Source: Auritidibacter sp. Marseille-P8566
GTDB taxonomy: Bacteria > Bacteroidota > Bacteroidia > Flavobacteriales > Flavobacteriaceae
Assembly (NCBI GenBank): GCA_943325595.2
Contig: CALPQA020000090.1
Span: forward strand, 1-7,178
Length of the DNA stretch: 7,178 bases
Reading direction: 5' to 3'
A model generated the notes under the pieces. That model did not search any database and had not been told where the DNA came from. It saw only the letters and a list, made by a program, of their open reading frames with translations. Below are positions 1 to 6,053 of this stretch, piece by piece. The position numbers and the translations under genes were made by a program. Position 1 is the first letter of the stretch; every line of letters starts with the position of its first letter.

Positions 1-1153
1 GCAAGTGACTGTTAATTGGCAAACTCTGAATTACTTTCTCAAAAACCTTGAAATCTGAAAATGGAATCTTTGACAAATACGTTTTGTGTTTCGCTTTTCT
101 AAGTGCATTTATTGCCTCAAAAGTTGCGAAATAATTGCTTTCAATCGGTTGCAATAAAGGAATAAATGCAGTAAAAAAAGTATTTGGGTCAGTTTCAAAA
201 TGTTTGGTCAAACAACCAAAAGTATTGTAGGCCCGCAAAGAATCTATGTGCCAATGGTGTTTTGGTTGGTATTTTCGTAATGCTGCTTTGATACGTTTTG
301 ATACGACCATTCCACCAAAAGTAATCAGGATTTCGGGTTGAAATACCTCAAAATCATCCGATGAAAATGGAGTAATTATGGTGTCAATATTATTTATAAA
401 GGAAGGATGATGCAAATTAGATGTGGTTTCAGTCATCACAACAACCGAAGCGTAATTTGCTAAAAAATCGACTGTTGAAGTAGCAATCGCATCGGGTTCA
501 TTGACACCAACAAGTACTAATTTCTTTTTGGATGTGTTCCAAATGGATGCAAATTCATTCCAATTTTCGGTTGAAACAACGGGATTGTCATTTGCATTAG
601 CGAAACTATTTACTTCAATGGAAAGTTCAGTAACCGTTTCATACAAAGGCTCTTCAAAAGGCGCGTTGATGTGAACGGGACCTTTTTTAGTAATGGAAGT
701 AGCTATGGCTTCACTGATTTTTGAATCGTTTTCTGAAGACGCACCATCAACCAAATTGGCATTGTACAAGGAATGGTTTTCGAATACATTTTCCTGACGG
801 ATGGTTTGCCCATCACCTATATCGATTTTATCTAAAGGCCTATCGGCGCTAATAACAAGCAATGGAATTTGACTGTAAAATGCTTCCGCAAAGGCAGGGT
901 AATAATTTAAAAGTGCAGAACCCGACGTGCAAATTACGGCAACAGGTTTCTTGATTTGCTGCGCTATTCCCAAAGCAAAAAAAGCAGCACTTCGCTCATC
1001 GGCAATACTGTAGCAGGTGAATTTCGGATTATTGACAAACCCAATAATCAAAGGCGCATTTCTTGAACCTGGCGAAATTACAATGTTGGTGACTCCTTTG
1101 GCGAGACAAATTTCGATGATGCTTTGTGCTAAAGGTATTTTTGGGTAAATCAT
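1..1153 (-). CDS. menD: MenD, 2-succinyl-5-enolpyruvyl-6-hydroxy-3-cyclohexene-1-carboxylate synthase (partial, C-terminus outside window)
   Basis: This ThDP-dependent cytosolic enzyme joins 2-oxoglutarate (as its succinic semialdehyde-ThDP adduct) to isochorismate, a committed step of menaquinone synthesis. The frame is open from the ATG at 1153 to the window edge, giving 384 residues of a family that is usually about 550. It begins MIYPKIPLAQSIIEICLAKG. Family landmarks are visible in order: SPGSR at residues 27-31 (Ser30 and Arg31 match the substrate-binding pair of E. coli MenD), DERSA at 52-56 (Glu53 is the conserved ThDP-activating glutamate), TSGSALLNYYPA at 76-87, SADRP at 102-106, and GDGQTIRQ at 113-120. 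The middle domain follows. The C-terminal ThDP/Mg-binding domain lies beyond the left edge. The gene is divergent from the acetyltransferase gene, with about 107 bp between their ATG codons. Identification is firm. No frameshift or internal stop was seen in the visible part. Confidence 0.95.
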   Translation of the reverse strand, partial: MIYPKIPLAQSIIEICLAKGVTNIVISPGSRNAPLIIGFVNNPKFTCYSIADERSAAFFALGIAQQIKKPVAVICTSGSALLNYYPAFAEAFYSQIPLLVISADRPLDKIDIGDGQTIRQENVFENHSLYNANLVDGASSENDSKISEAIATSITKKGPVHINAPFEEPLYETVTELSIEVNSFANANDNPVVSTENWNEFASIWNTSKKKLVLVGVNEPDAIATSTVDFLANYASVVVMTETTSNLHHPSFINNIDTIITPFSSDDFEVFQPEILITFGGMVVSKRIKAALRKYQPKHHWHIDSLRAYNTFGCLTKHFETDPNTFFTAFIPLLQPIESNYFATFEAINALRKAKHKTYLSKIPFSDFKVFEKVIQSLPINSHL

Positions 1154-1163
1154 TGCAATTTGT

Positions 1164-1198
1164 GGTACAAAGTTATTAAGTAACAAAGGTACAAAGTT
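1164..1198. repeat. 11-bp direct repeat, 24 bp apart, in the menD/GNAT divergent region
   Basis: The plus-strand sequence ggtacaaagtt occurs exactly at 1164-1174 and again at 1188-1198. Both copies contain the complement of a Bacteroidota -7 core (CTTTG), so the repeat may be a duplicated promoter element or an operator pair for menD. The copies begin 24 bp apart. Confidence 0.6.
1168..1195 (-). promoter_or_regulatory. Putative Bacteroidota-type promoter of menD
   Basis: Reading the minus strand, TAACTTTG (1168-1175) matches the Bacteroidota -7 element TAnnTTTG. A TTTG (1192-1195) lies 16 bp upstream, slightly short of the usual -33 spacing. The -7 box ends only about 14 bp from the menD ATG, so the leader would be very short. 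A second match, TACCTTTG (1184-1191), is present as an alternative. This is inferred from consensus only. Confidence 0.4.
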
Positions 1199-1234
1199 GC
1201 AAAGGTTTTTACTACGTTCTTTAAATAGTTTTAT

Positions 1235-1242
1235 TACTTTTG
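1235..1242 (+). promoter_or_regulatory. Putative -7 element of the acetyltransferase gene
   Basis: TACTTTTG matches TAnnTTTG exactly and lies 18 bp before the ATG at 1261. No good -33 TTTG is seen at the expected distance. Because this box contains the TTG at 1240-1242, that TTG is better read as promoter sequence than as a start codon. Confidence 0.4.
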
Positions 1243-1260
1243 GGAAACAATTTATACCAA

Positions 1261-1758
1261 ATGGAAATCCAAATTAGAGCGTACCAAACAGAAGATACCC
1301 AAGCTATTTTGGATATTATCAATTATAATATTCTTCATTCTACCGCTTTATACGATTACAACATTCGGAATTATGAACAACAAAAAGCCATTTTGGAAGA
1401 CAAAACCAACAAAGGTTTTCCCGTGATTGTTGCTGACTTGAACGGAGAACTTGTTGGATTTGGAATGTATAGTGAATTCCGTTTTCGAGAAGCTTATAAG
1501 TTTACTGTAGAACATTCGGTTTATGTTTCTGATAAGCATATTGGAAAAGGCATTGGAAAAGTGCTTTTATCCGAATTAATTCAATTGGCAAAAGCCCAAG
1601 AATTGCACACCATGATTGGCGTAATTGATTCCGAAAATCAAGGTAGTATTGCTTTTCACGAGCAATTTGGATTTAAAACGGTGGGAATTATCAAAGAATC
1701 GGGTTTTAAATTTGACCGATGGTTGGATTCTGTTTTTATGCAATTACTTTTAAAATGA
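1261..1758 (+). CDS. GNAT-family N-acetyltransferase, phosphinothricin acetyltransferase-like (PAT/MnaT type)
   Basis: A 165-residue cytosolic GNAT protein that should transfer acetyl from acetyl-CoA to an amine. Its subgroup includes phosphinothricin and methionine sulfoximine/sulfone acetyltransferases. Visible signatures are VEHSVYV at residues 83-89, the acetyl-CoA pyrophosphate loop around IGKGIGK at 94-100, IDSENQGSIAFHEQFGF at 122-138, and the closing RWLDSVFMQ at 153-161. The last two are typical of the PAT subgroup. Length is normal for the family. The ATG at 1261 is preferred. The frame extends upstream to a TTG at 1240, but that codon sits inside a -7 promoter match, and the ATG product MEIQIRAYQTEDTQAI begins just where the GNAT fold normally does. 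The substrate cannot be told from sequence; detoxification of amino-acid analogues or general amino-acid acetylation are both possible. The next gene starts 42 bp downstream on the same strand. Confidence 0.88.
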   Translation: MEIQIRAYQTEDTQAILDIINYNILHSTALYDYNIRNYEQQKAILEDKTNKGFPVIVADLNGELVGFGMYSEFRFREAYKFTVEHSVYVSDKHIGKGIGKVLLSELIQLAKAQELHTMIGVIDSENQGSIAFHEQFGFKTVGIIKESGFKFDRWLDSVFMQLLLK

Positions 1759-1762
1759 GAAC

Positions 1763-1788
1763 TGTGCAAAGAACCGTATATTTGCACA
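1763..1788 (+). promoter_or_regulatory. Inverted repeat containing the -7 element of the dus gene
   Basis: Perfect 8-bp arms TGTGCAAA (1763-1770) and TTTGCACA (1781-1788) flank a 10-bp centre. TATATTTG (1777-1784) is an exact TAnnTTTG -7 match that overlaps the right arm, and it ends 16 bp before the dus ATG. No T-run follows, so an operator over a promoter is likelier than a terminator. A hairpin in acetyltransferase read-through mRNA is also possible. Confidence 0.5.
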
Positions 1789-1800
1789 ACTAAATAATTT

Positions 1801-2751
1801 ATGAGCTTCACCTTACTTTCGTCGCCCTTGCAGGGATTTACAGATTTTCGCTTTAGAAATGCCATCAACAAATACTTTGGCGGAATTGACACCTTTTATT
1901 CTCCTTACATTCGTTTGAACGGAAAATTGGTAATTAAACCTTCTTACGAACGTGATTTGCTTCCTGAAAACAATGTAGGTTTAGAAGTAATTCCGCAAAT
2001 TATCACTAATGATGCCGATGAGTTTTTGTTTGTTGCCAAGTATGTAAAAGACCTCGGTTACAAAGAATTAAATTGGAATTTAGGTTGTCCCTATCCGATG
2101 GTTACCAAATCTGGAATGGGTTCTGGGTTGATTTGCAATCCTGAGAAAATCAATCATATTCTTGACAGAGTGCACTCGGAGTCAGACATAATTGTATCGA
2201 TGAAAATGCGTTTGGGTTATGATACTACAGAAGAAATATTAGATGTTTTGCCCATTTTAGATACTTATCCTATCAAGAACATCGCCATACACGCCCGGAT
2301 TGGAAAACAATTGTATAAAGGAGGCGTGCATTTGGATGCGTTCCAAAAGTGTATTGACAAAACCAAACACAAATTATATTACAATGGCGATATAAAATCG
2401 GTAACTAAATTTCGTGAAATGCAAGAACGTTTCCCTACAATTGACCATTGGATGATTGGTAGAGGATTAATTTCCGATCCGTTTTTACCAAGTATGATTC
2501 GACAAAATACCTTAGAATATCCAAAGAATAAAATGGAATTATTCAGTGCATTTCACGATACTTTGTATGGTATTTATAGCGAATCATTATCGGGTTCCAC
2601 GCATCTTTTGTTGAAAATGTATCATTTATGGGAATATTTTGCCGTTACATTTTCCAATCCACATAAAGTATTGAAGAAAATTAAAAAGGCACAAAGCATT
2701 CGGAATTATGAACTTGCTGTTGCCGAAATCTTCAAAAGCGAGAAGTTTTAG
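1801..2751 (+). CDS. tRNA-dihydrouridine synthase (Dus family, COG0042)
   Basis: A 316-residue FMN-dependent cytosolic enzyme of the Dus family, which reduces specific uridines in tRNA to dihydrouridine using NADPH. The TIM-barrel landmarks appear in order: SSPLQGFTDFRFR at residues 7-19 (family form APMxGxTD), NWNLGCPYP at 91-99 with the expected catalytic Cys96, SGMGSGL at 104-110, MKMRLG at 134-139, HAR at 164-166, YYNGDI at 193-198 and MIGRGL at 218-223 (the FMN phosphate-binding end). Length is normal. The ATG at 1801 leaves the barrel start directly at the N-terminus, as in relatives, and there is no Shine-Dalgarno, which is usual in this phylum. Which tRNA position it modifies (DusA, B or C specificity) cannot be assigned here. 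It appears to have its own promoter and ends in a strong terminator. Confidence 0.93.
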   Translation: MSFTLLSSPLQGFTDFRFRNAINKYFGGIDTFYSPYIRLNGKLVIKPSYERDLLPENNVGLEVIPQIITNDADEFLFVAKYVKDLGYKELNWNLGCPYPMVTKSGMGSGLICNPEKINHILDRVHSESDIIVSMKMRLGYDTTEEILDVLPILDTYPIKNIAIHARIGKQLYKGGVHLDAFQKCIDKTKHKLYYNGDIKSVTKFREMQERFPTIDHWMIGRGLISDPFLPSMIRQNTLEYPKNKMELFSAFHDTLYGIYSESLSGSTHLLLKMYHLWEYFAVTFSNPHKVLKKIKKAQSIRNYELAVAEIFKSEKF

Positions 2752-2765
2752 CTTTTACAATATTA

Positions 2766-2804
2766 AAAAAGAGGAAAGAACCATATTGATTCTTTCCTCT
2801 TTTT
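2766..2804. terminator. Bidirectional intrinsic terminator between dus and the peroxidase gene
   Basis: A perfect 15-bp inverted repeat, AAAAAGAGGAAAGAA (2766-2780) and TTCTTTCCTCTTTTT (2790-2804), has a 9-nt loop. The A-tract on one side and the T-tract on the other make it work as a hairpin plus U-run in both directions. It lies 14 bp after the dus stop and about 51 bp after the stop of the convergent peroxidase gene. Confidence 0.9.
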
Positions 2805-2855
2805 ATATTTTTAAAACTGTTTGCGACTGATTACTTATAACCCGAACACTAAAAA

Positions 2856-3401
2856 CTATCCCTTAATCCAATTCACGATTTTAGCATCTGTCGGTTCTAC
2901 ACCTGAAAGATACACTTGTTCCAATTCTCCTTTTTCGTTCAAAAGGTATTTTTGAAAGTTCCATTCTACGTTGGAATCCTTCAAACCATTTTTGGCTTTT
3001 TTGGTAAGAAATTGGTACACTTCGTTCATGTCGCTTCCTTTAACCGAAATTTTGCTCATCATTAGAAAACTCACGCCGTAATTTGCTTTACAAAAAGTGG
3101 CAATTTCAGCGTTGGTTCCTGGTTCTTGTGACCCAAAATTATTAGCTGGAAAACCTACAATTACGAAATTTTCGCCTTTGTATTTTTTGTAAATAGCTTC
3201 TAATTGTTCGTACTGTGGCGTATAACCACATTTTGAAGCGGTGTTTACCACTAAGATTTTCTTACCTTTTAGCGAGGCAAAATCGAATGTTTTTCCGTAC
3301 AAATCTTTCACTTTGAATTGGTGAATCGACTGCTTTGTTTGTGCTTCCATAGTTATTGTCATTAATAAAGCGACTGCAAATAAAAAGATACTTTGTTTCA
3401 T
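2856..3401 (-). CDS. Glutathione peroxidase family protein (Cys-type, probably thioredoxin-dependent, exported)
   Basis: A 181-residue thiol peroxidase that reduces H2O2 or organic hydroperoxides. The N-terminus, MKQSIFLFAVALLMTITMEA, reads as a signal peptide followed by 'Q', typical of flavobacterial exported proteins, so it probably acts in the periplasm. The GPx core follows. NTASKCGYTPQY at 53-64 carries the peroxidatic Cys58 in place of selenocysteine. GFPANNFGSQEPG at 83-95 carries the tetrad Gln92. VEWNFQKYL at 145-153 carries Trp147 and Asn148. Cys104, in TFCKANYGV, aligns with the resolving cysteine of 2-Cys GPx enzymes, which usually take electrons from thioredoxin-like partners rather than glutathione. 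The cysteine found in many relatives within FPCNQF is alanine here (FPANNF). The periplasmic reductant is unknown. The gene stands alone, convergent with dus. Confidence 0.92.
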   Translation of the reverse strand: MKQSIFLFAVALLMTITMEAQTKQSIHQFKVKDLYGKTFDFASLKGKKILVVNTASKCGYTPQYEQLEAIYKKYKGENFVIVGFPANNFGSQEPGTNAEIATFCKANYGVSFLMMSKISVKGSDMNEVYQFLTKKAKNGLKDSNVEWNFQKYLLNEKGELEQVYLSGVEPTDAKIVNWIKG

Positions 3402-3440
3402 AATTTAATTTTTTATAAAATTACTTAAAAAGGAGCGACT

Positions 3441-3476
3441 CAAATTATAAATGGGAAATATTTATAGTTCAACAAA
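3441..3476 (-). promoter_or_regulatory. Putative promoter of the peroxidase gene
   Basis: On the minus strand, TTTGTTG (3470-3476) is followed after 20 bp by TATAATTTG (3441-3449). The second is one base longer than a perfect TAnnTTTG element. It is placed about 40 bp before the ATG at 3401. The match is approximate. Confidence 0.35.
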
Positions 3477-3552
3477 AGTTAAATATTAAAACTGCTCGTT
3501 TGATTGGCTAACTAAAAGCCGGCAAAGTTTAATATCCTATCGGTGAAAATTA

Positions 3553-3602
3553 GCCACAGAATCACAGATTAGAACTGATTTTCAAATCTGTGAATCTGTA
3601 GC
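3553..3602. repeat. Imperfect intergenic palindrome (CACAGATT type)
   Basis: The 18-nt arms gccacagaatcacagatt (3553-3570) and aatctgtgaatctgtagc (3585-3602) pair with two mismatches around a 14-nt centre. Each arm also contains two related half-units (cacaga/cacagatt). It occupies the gap of about 306 bp (3402-3707) between the peroxidase and HU genes, which otherwise shows only the peroxidase promoter and no credible ORF. It resembles dispersed intergenic palindromes of flavobacterial genomes, but copy number cannot be judged from one window. It may also act as a hairpin downstream of the HU gene. Confidence 0.65.
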
Positions 3603-3707
3603 AAAAAACATATTTGGTTGCTTAGTTAGAAGCATTGAAAGGGAATAGTTTTATACTATATAACGAACCCAAAGAAACAAAATCATATAGATTTGGCGAT
3701 AATAGTA

Positions 3708-4091
3708 CTACCGCACCCTTTTATATGTGAGTCCTTTGAGTTTTATTTTCATGCTTTTGGACGGATTGAATTTTATCTTAGCCCCTTTGATATTGGCCTT
3801 GCCTAATTCTTCCAACGTGTCAGCTGGAGTACCTTGTACCGTAATTTGAAAGGACCCCAAACTATCAATGCGCACAATTCGACCTGCTGCCAAAGATTCG
3901 GAAATGACGCTTGTTAGTCCAATGATAACTCCGTAACAATCGGCTTTGCTCATAGAAGAACGAGAAGCTACAATTTCGGCAAGGCTTTCTAAATCGTCCT
4001 CACCTTTATGAAGTGCGCAGGGATAATATTTTACTTGAGGCGGCGAAACCAAGACGTTTTTCTTGGGTACCATTTTAAAGTTTATTGCCAT
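3708..4091 (-). CDS. HU-family DNA-binding protein (Bacteroidota HU-related type)
   Basis: A 127-residue basic nucleoid-type protein. The N-terminus MAINFKMVPKKN is the short strand seen in the Bacteroidota 'histone-like, putative' branch of the HU/IHF family (HU-related, TIGR01201/HU-HIG-like). The helical dimerisation region spans about residues 30-68, with the typical ARS-S-S--D stretch as VASRSSMSKAD at 41-51. The beta region RIVRIDSLGSFQITVQG at 71-87 is the classic HU GxFxV segment. The C-terminal tail AKIKFNPSKSMKIKLKG is lysine rich and contains the FxPSK element related to HU's FxxxK arm end. It should bind and bend DNA as a dimer in the cytoplasm. Its target and role are unknown. 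It is monocistronic by spacing and sits behind an unusual upstream control region with three repeated boxes. Confidence 0.9.
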   Translation of the reverse strand: MAINFKMVPKKNVLVSPPQVKYYPCALHKGEDDLESLAEIVASRSSMSKADCYGVIIGLTSVISESLAAGRIVRIDSLGSFQITVQGTPADTLEELGKANIKGAKIKFNPSKSMKIKLKGLTYKRVR

Positions 4092-4195
4092 AGTTGTACT
4101 GTATATTTGTTATTTGTTGCAACCATAAAGCTAAATTTAAGCCAATCCATACTTCATTTAGGATGCTCCTTCAGCGGTTTTATGATTTATCAATA

Positions 4196-4229
4196 CAAAT
4201 ATAGCAAAACTTGTACATGTTTTATCAAA
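4196..4229 (-). promoter_or_regulatory. Putative promoter of the HU-family gene
   Basis: On the minus strand, TATATTTG (4196-4203) is an exact TAnnTTTG -7 match. TTTG (4226-4229) lies 22 bp upstream, within the usual -33 spacing range. Transcription would start near 4190, leaving a leader of about 100 nt before the ATG at 4091. The -33 end touches the first palindromic box, so a protein bound there would contact RNA polymerase directly. Confidence 0.5.
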
Positions 4230-4289
4230 AAGATATACATCTTTATTACCTAAAGATATATATCTTTTATACAAAACATCTATATCTTT
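4229..4289. promoter_or_regulatory. Array of three 16-bp operator-like boxes upstream of the HU gene
   Basis: Box 1, aaagatatacatcttt (4229-4244), has 6-bp inverted arms around a 4-bp centre. Box 2, aaagatatatatcttt (4252-4267), is a perfect 16-bp palindrome. Box 3, aaacatctatatcttt (4274-4289), matches box 2 at 14 of 16 positions. Starts are 23 and 22 bp apart, close to two helical turns, so bound dimers would lie on about the same DNA face. The array abuts the -33 element of the proposed HU promoter. The repeats are too short and too closely spaced for CRISPR. The cognate regulator is not identifiable. Confidence 0.6.
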
Positions 4290-4528
4290 TTATTTATTGC
4301 AAGGTACAAACTTAAAAATTCATACTGAAAGGAAGATTTATGGGTACTGAGGGAAGTTAAAATAGATTCTAATTATTAGTAATAATAAGTACTATCGTAT
4401 TAGTGTAATACAACTGTATTTCGTTAGGTTCACTTACTATATAACTAATTTGAAATAACAACCCAGTAGCATTGGATTTTTATTGAGCTAATTTGAAAAA
4501 CGGGTTAATTACTGTTTTTATTAATGGT
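4290..4528. other. Gene-free AT-rich spacer
   Basis: No credible coding frame was found between the box array and the stop of the LamG/FISUMP gene. It contains an isolated minus-strand TAnnTTTG match, TAAGTTTG (4307-4314), without a -33 partner. It also has an 11-bp direct repeat ctaatttgaaa at 4445-4455 and 4488-4498, and small AT-rich hairpins such as aatac/gtatt (4407-4420). No strong terminator for the LamG/FISUMP gene is visible. Confidence 0.5.
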
Positions 4529-5929
4529 TTAATCCTTGATACAGCGACAAGTGAATCCATACGATCTTGGAAATGCCACTGTGCCAGCACCAACGTGAAT
4601 ATACATTATGAAACTATTAGCACCATCAACAGTACCTGACCAATAGTCACCATTGAGGCCTTCATTCGTTACACCTCCATTTGAATAATTTCGGAAGCCA
4701 GGTGTAGGTAACTTCAAAGGGGAAGCAAAACCGCCTTCTTTATTTTGGGTACTCCAACTTGCAATTTCAGTTTCCCACTCTACTTTTGTTGGTAATCTAA
4801 ATCCTGAAGGGCACGGATTATTGGTTCCTGTAATACCCTGCCATAAATTGTCATTGCTTGGATTTCGCCAATCTGTAGGACCATAAATAAACAAATTATT
4901 GCCTGGGGCATCTGTAGTTGACTGTGTATTTGTGTTTCCAGAAGTTCTTAACTGATGGCCGTCGGTAGCTCTTCCCCATTGGTATAAATCACCATAGGCC
5001 GCGGCATCTGTAACGCTTGTTGCTATTTGTGTAGCACCTAAATTTCGATCCATCCAGATTCTACCGCCTGCTGAAGTTACTGTAGGCACAGAGGTTAATC
5101 CACTATTACTTAGACTCACTTTACCAGTTACAAAATTTGAAATACAAGTTCCATTCAATGTAAATCCAGATAACGTAGCGTTGTAGGAACTTCCAGATGA
5201 AGTAGCGCTATTTACTAAAGTAGTAATTGCTGTATTGTTTCCACAAGAAGCTCCTTCATTAAATTTAAAATAAGCAACAAGTCCGCTTTCGTTACCCGCT
5301 AATTCATTGTTCATAGAGGCTTGAATTTCTGAACCCGTTTTTGCCACACTCCAAATTCTTAATTCATCGAAACTAGCATCAGGTGCTGGATCACCCCATC
5401 CCCAATTACTACGTCCAATATAGTTGTTATTTCGAATAACATTAGCCGGGACAGGGAAAGAAGTTGTACCAGAAGCTACTCCATTAATGTAAATAGTAGC
5501 AGTAGTTCCTGATAATGTAGCCGCTATATGAGTCCATTGATTTAAAGGTAATTGACTAGTTGCCTCAAATTGGGCACCACCAACATAAAAACCTGGTTTT
5601 CCCGAAGTTCCAACTGAAGTTCCTAACAATACATTATTACTTCCAGCGCCATTACCAAAATCAATTACCCTACTCCAATTGGTATAAGCCGTTGGTTTCA
5701 CCCAGCATTCAATAGTGAAATCACCCGAAAAATAAGTTGCGGGAGGCAAATAGGCGTAATTTTGCAAACTGGCACTAAAATTCAATGCGTTGGCCTGAGA
5801 TGTTGCAACAGCTAATGGAGCCACATAATTATTATTTCCACGAAAGAAAGCATGTTGCGCATTAGAGATAAATACGAAAAAGAGGGTAAAGACGGTGATG
5901 ATTTTTTTCATCTTATTTGTTTTAATCAT
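4529..5929 (-). CDS. Secreted LamG-domain protein with C-terminal FISUMP domain
   Basis: A 466-residue exported protein of unknown specific role. An N-terminal signal peptide ends near FISNAQ (residues 20-25). The start could be the ATG at 5929 or the in-frame ATG at 5911, which gives MKKIITVFTLFF, a very typical flavobacterial signal peptide; the longer form is given. Residues about 47-222 form a LamG/concanavalin-like jelly roll (LamG_3 type): FTIECWVKP at 71-79, LNQWTHIAATLSG at 129-141, YINGV at 147-151, SFDELRIWSVAKT at 186-198 and LVAYFKFNEG at 217-226. Such domains usually bind carbohydrate or protein. Residues about 285-466 form a FISUMP domain (TIGR02145): RIWMDRNLGATQ at 290-301, GDLYQWGR at 313-320, NPCPSGFRLPT at 371-381, YWSG at 429-432 and final CRCIKD. 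No type IX secretion C-terminal signal is seen. The upstream neighbour, 124 bp away on the same strand, is another exported multidomain protein. Confidence 0.88.
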   Translation of the reverse strand: MIKTNKMKKIITVFTLFFVFISNAQHAFFRGNNNYVAPLAVATSQANALNFSASLQNYAYLPPATYFSGDFTIECWVKPTAYTNWSRVIDFGNGAGSNNVLLGTSVGTSGKPGFYVGGAQFEATSQLPLNQWTHIAATLSGTTATIYINGVASGTTSFPVPANVIRNNNYIGRSNWGWGDPAPDASFDELRIWSVAKTGSEIQASMNNELAGNESGLVAYFKFNEGASCGNNTAITTLVNSATSSGSSYNATLSGFTLNGTCISNFVTGKVSLSNSGLTSVPTVTSAGGRIWMDRNLGATQIATSVTDAAAYGDLYQWGRATDGHQLRTSGNTNTQSTTDAPGNNLFIYGPTDWRNPSNDNLWQGITGTNNPCPSGFRLPTKVEWETEIASWSTQNKEGGFASPLKLPTPGFRNYSNGGVTNEGLNGDYWSGTVDGANSFIMYIHVGAGTVAFPRSYGFTCRCIKD

Positions 5930-6006
5930 TATTTATTTGTTCAAAGAACCGACACTCAATAATTCATTAGTCCTTTATTCAGTAACAAGAAAAATCAGTT
6001 ATTAAG

Positions 6007-6036
6007 TTATTGATCGCACATTCTAATCATCAATAA
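6007..6036. terminator. Weak hairpin between the two secreted-protein genes
   Basis: Perfect 8-bp arms ttattgat (6007-6014) and atcaataa (6029-6036) flank a 14-nt loop, 17 bp after the stop of the Ig/DUF1566 gene. On the minus strand a short T-run follows only after about a dozen bases. It is AT-rich and therefore weak, so read-through into the LamG/FISUMP gene is plausible. Confidence 0.3.
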
Positions 6037-6053
6037 GAAATATGAAATTTAGA

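Noticed and set aside
1348..1539. 63-codon open frame on the minus strand inside the acetyltransferase gene
   Set aside because: Antisense to a well-supported GNAT gene; its translation has no recognisable domain.
1656..1892. 78-codon open frame on the minus strand across the GNAT/dus junction
   Set aside because: Overlaps the ends of two confident genes and the dus promoter; no domain.
3645..3659. Small atagt/actat hairpin downstream of the HU stop as a terminator
   Set aside because: Only five AT-rich base pairs and no U-run; too weak to call.
3688..3695. Plus-strand TAGATTTG (-7 match) near the 3' end of the HU gene
   Set aside because: No -33 partner at the right distance and no plus-strand gene downstream; an antisense transcript is possible but unsupported.
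4008..4253. 81-codon plus-strand open frame overlapping the HU gene and its upstream region
   Set aside because: Antisense to the HU N-terminus and runs through promoter and box sequences; composition looks like translated AT-rich non-coding DNA.
4229..4289. Short CRISPR array or plasmid iterons
   Set aside because: Units are 16 bp with only 6-7 bp between them, palindromic and imperfect, with no cas or rep gene nearby. An operator array next to a promoter fits better, although iterons cannot be formally excluded.
4445..4498. 11-bp direct repeat ctaatttgaaa as an attachment or insertion footprint
   Set aside because: AT-rich, 43 bp apart, with no mobile gene or inverted termini around it; chance is likely.
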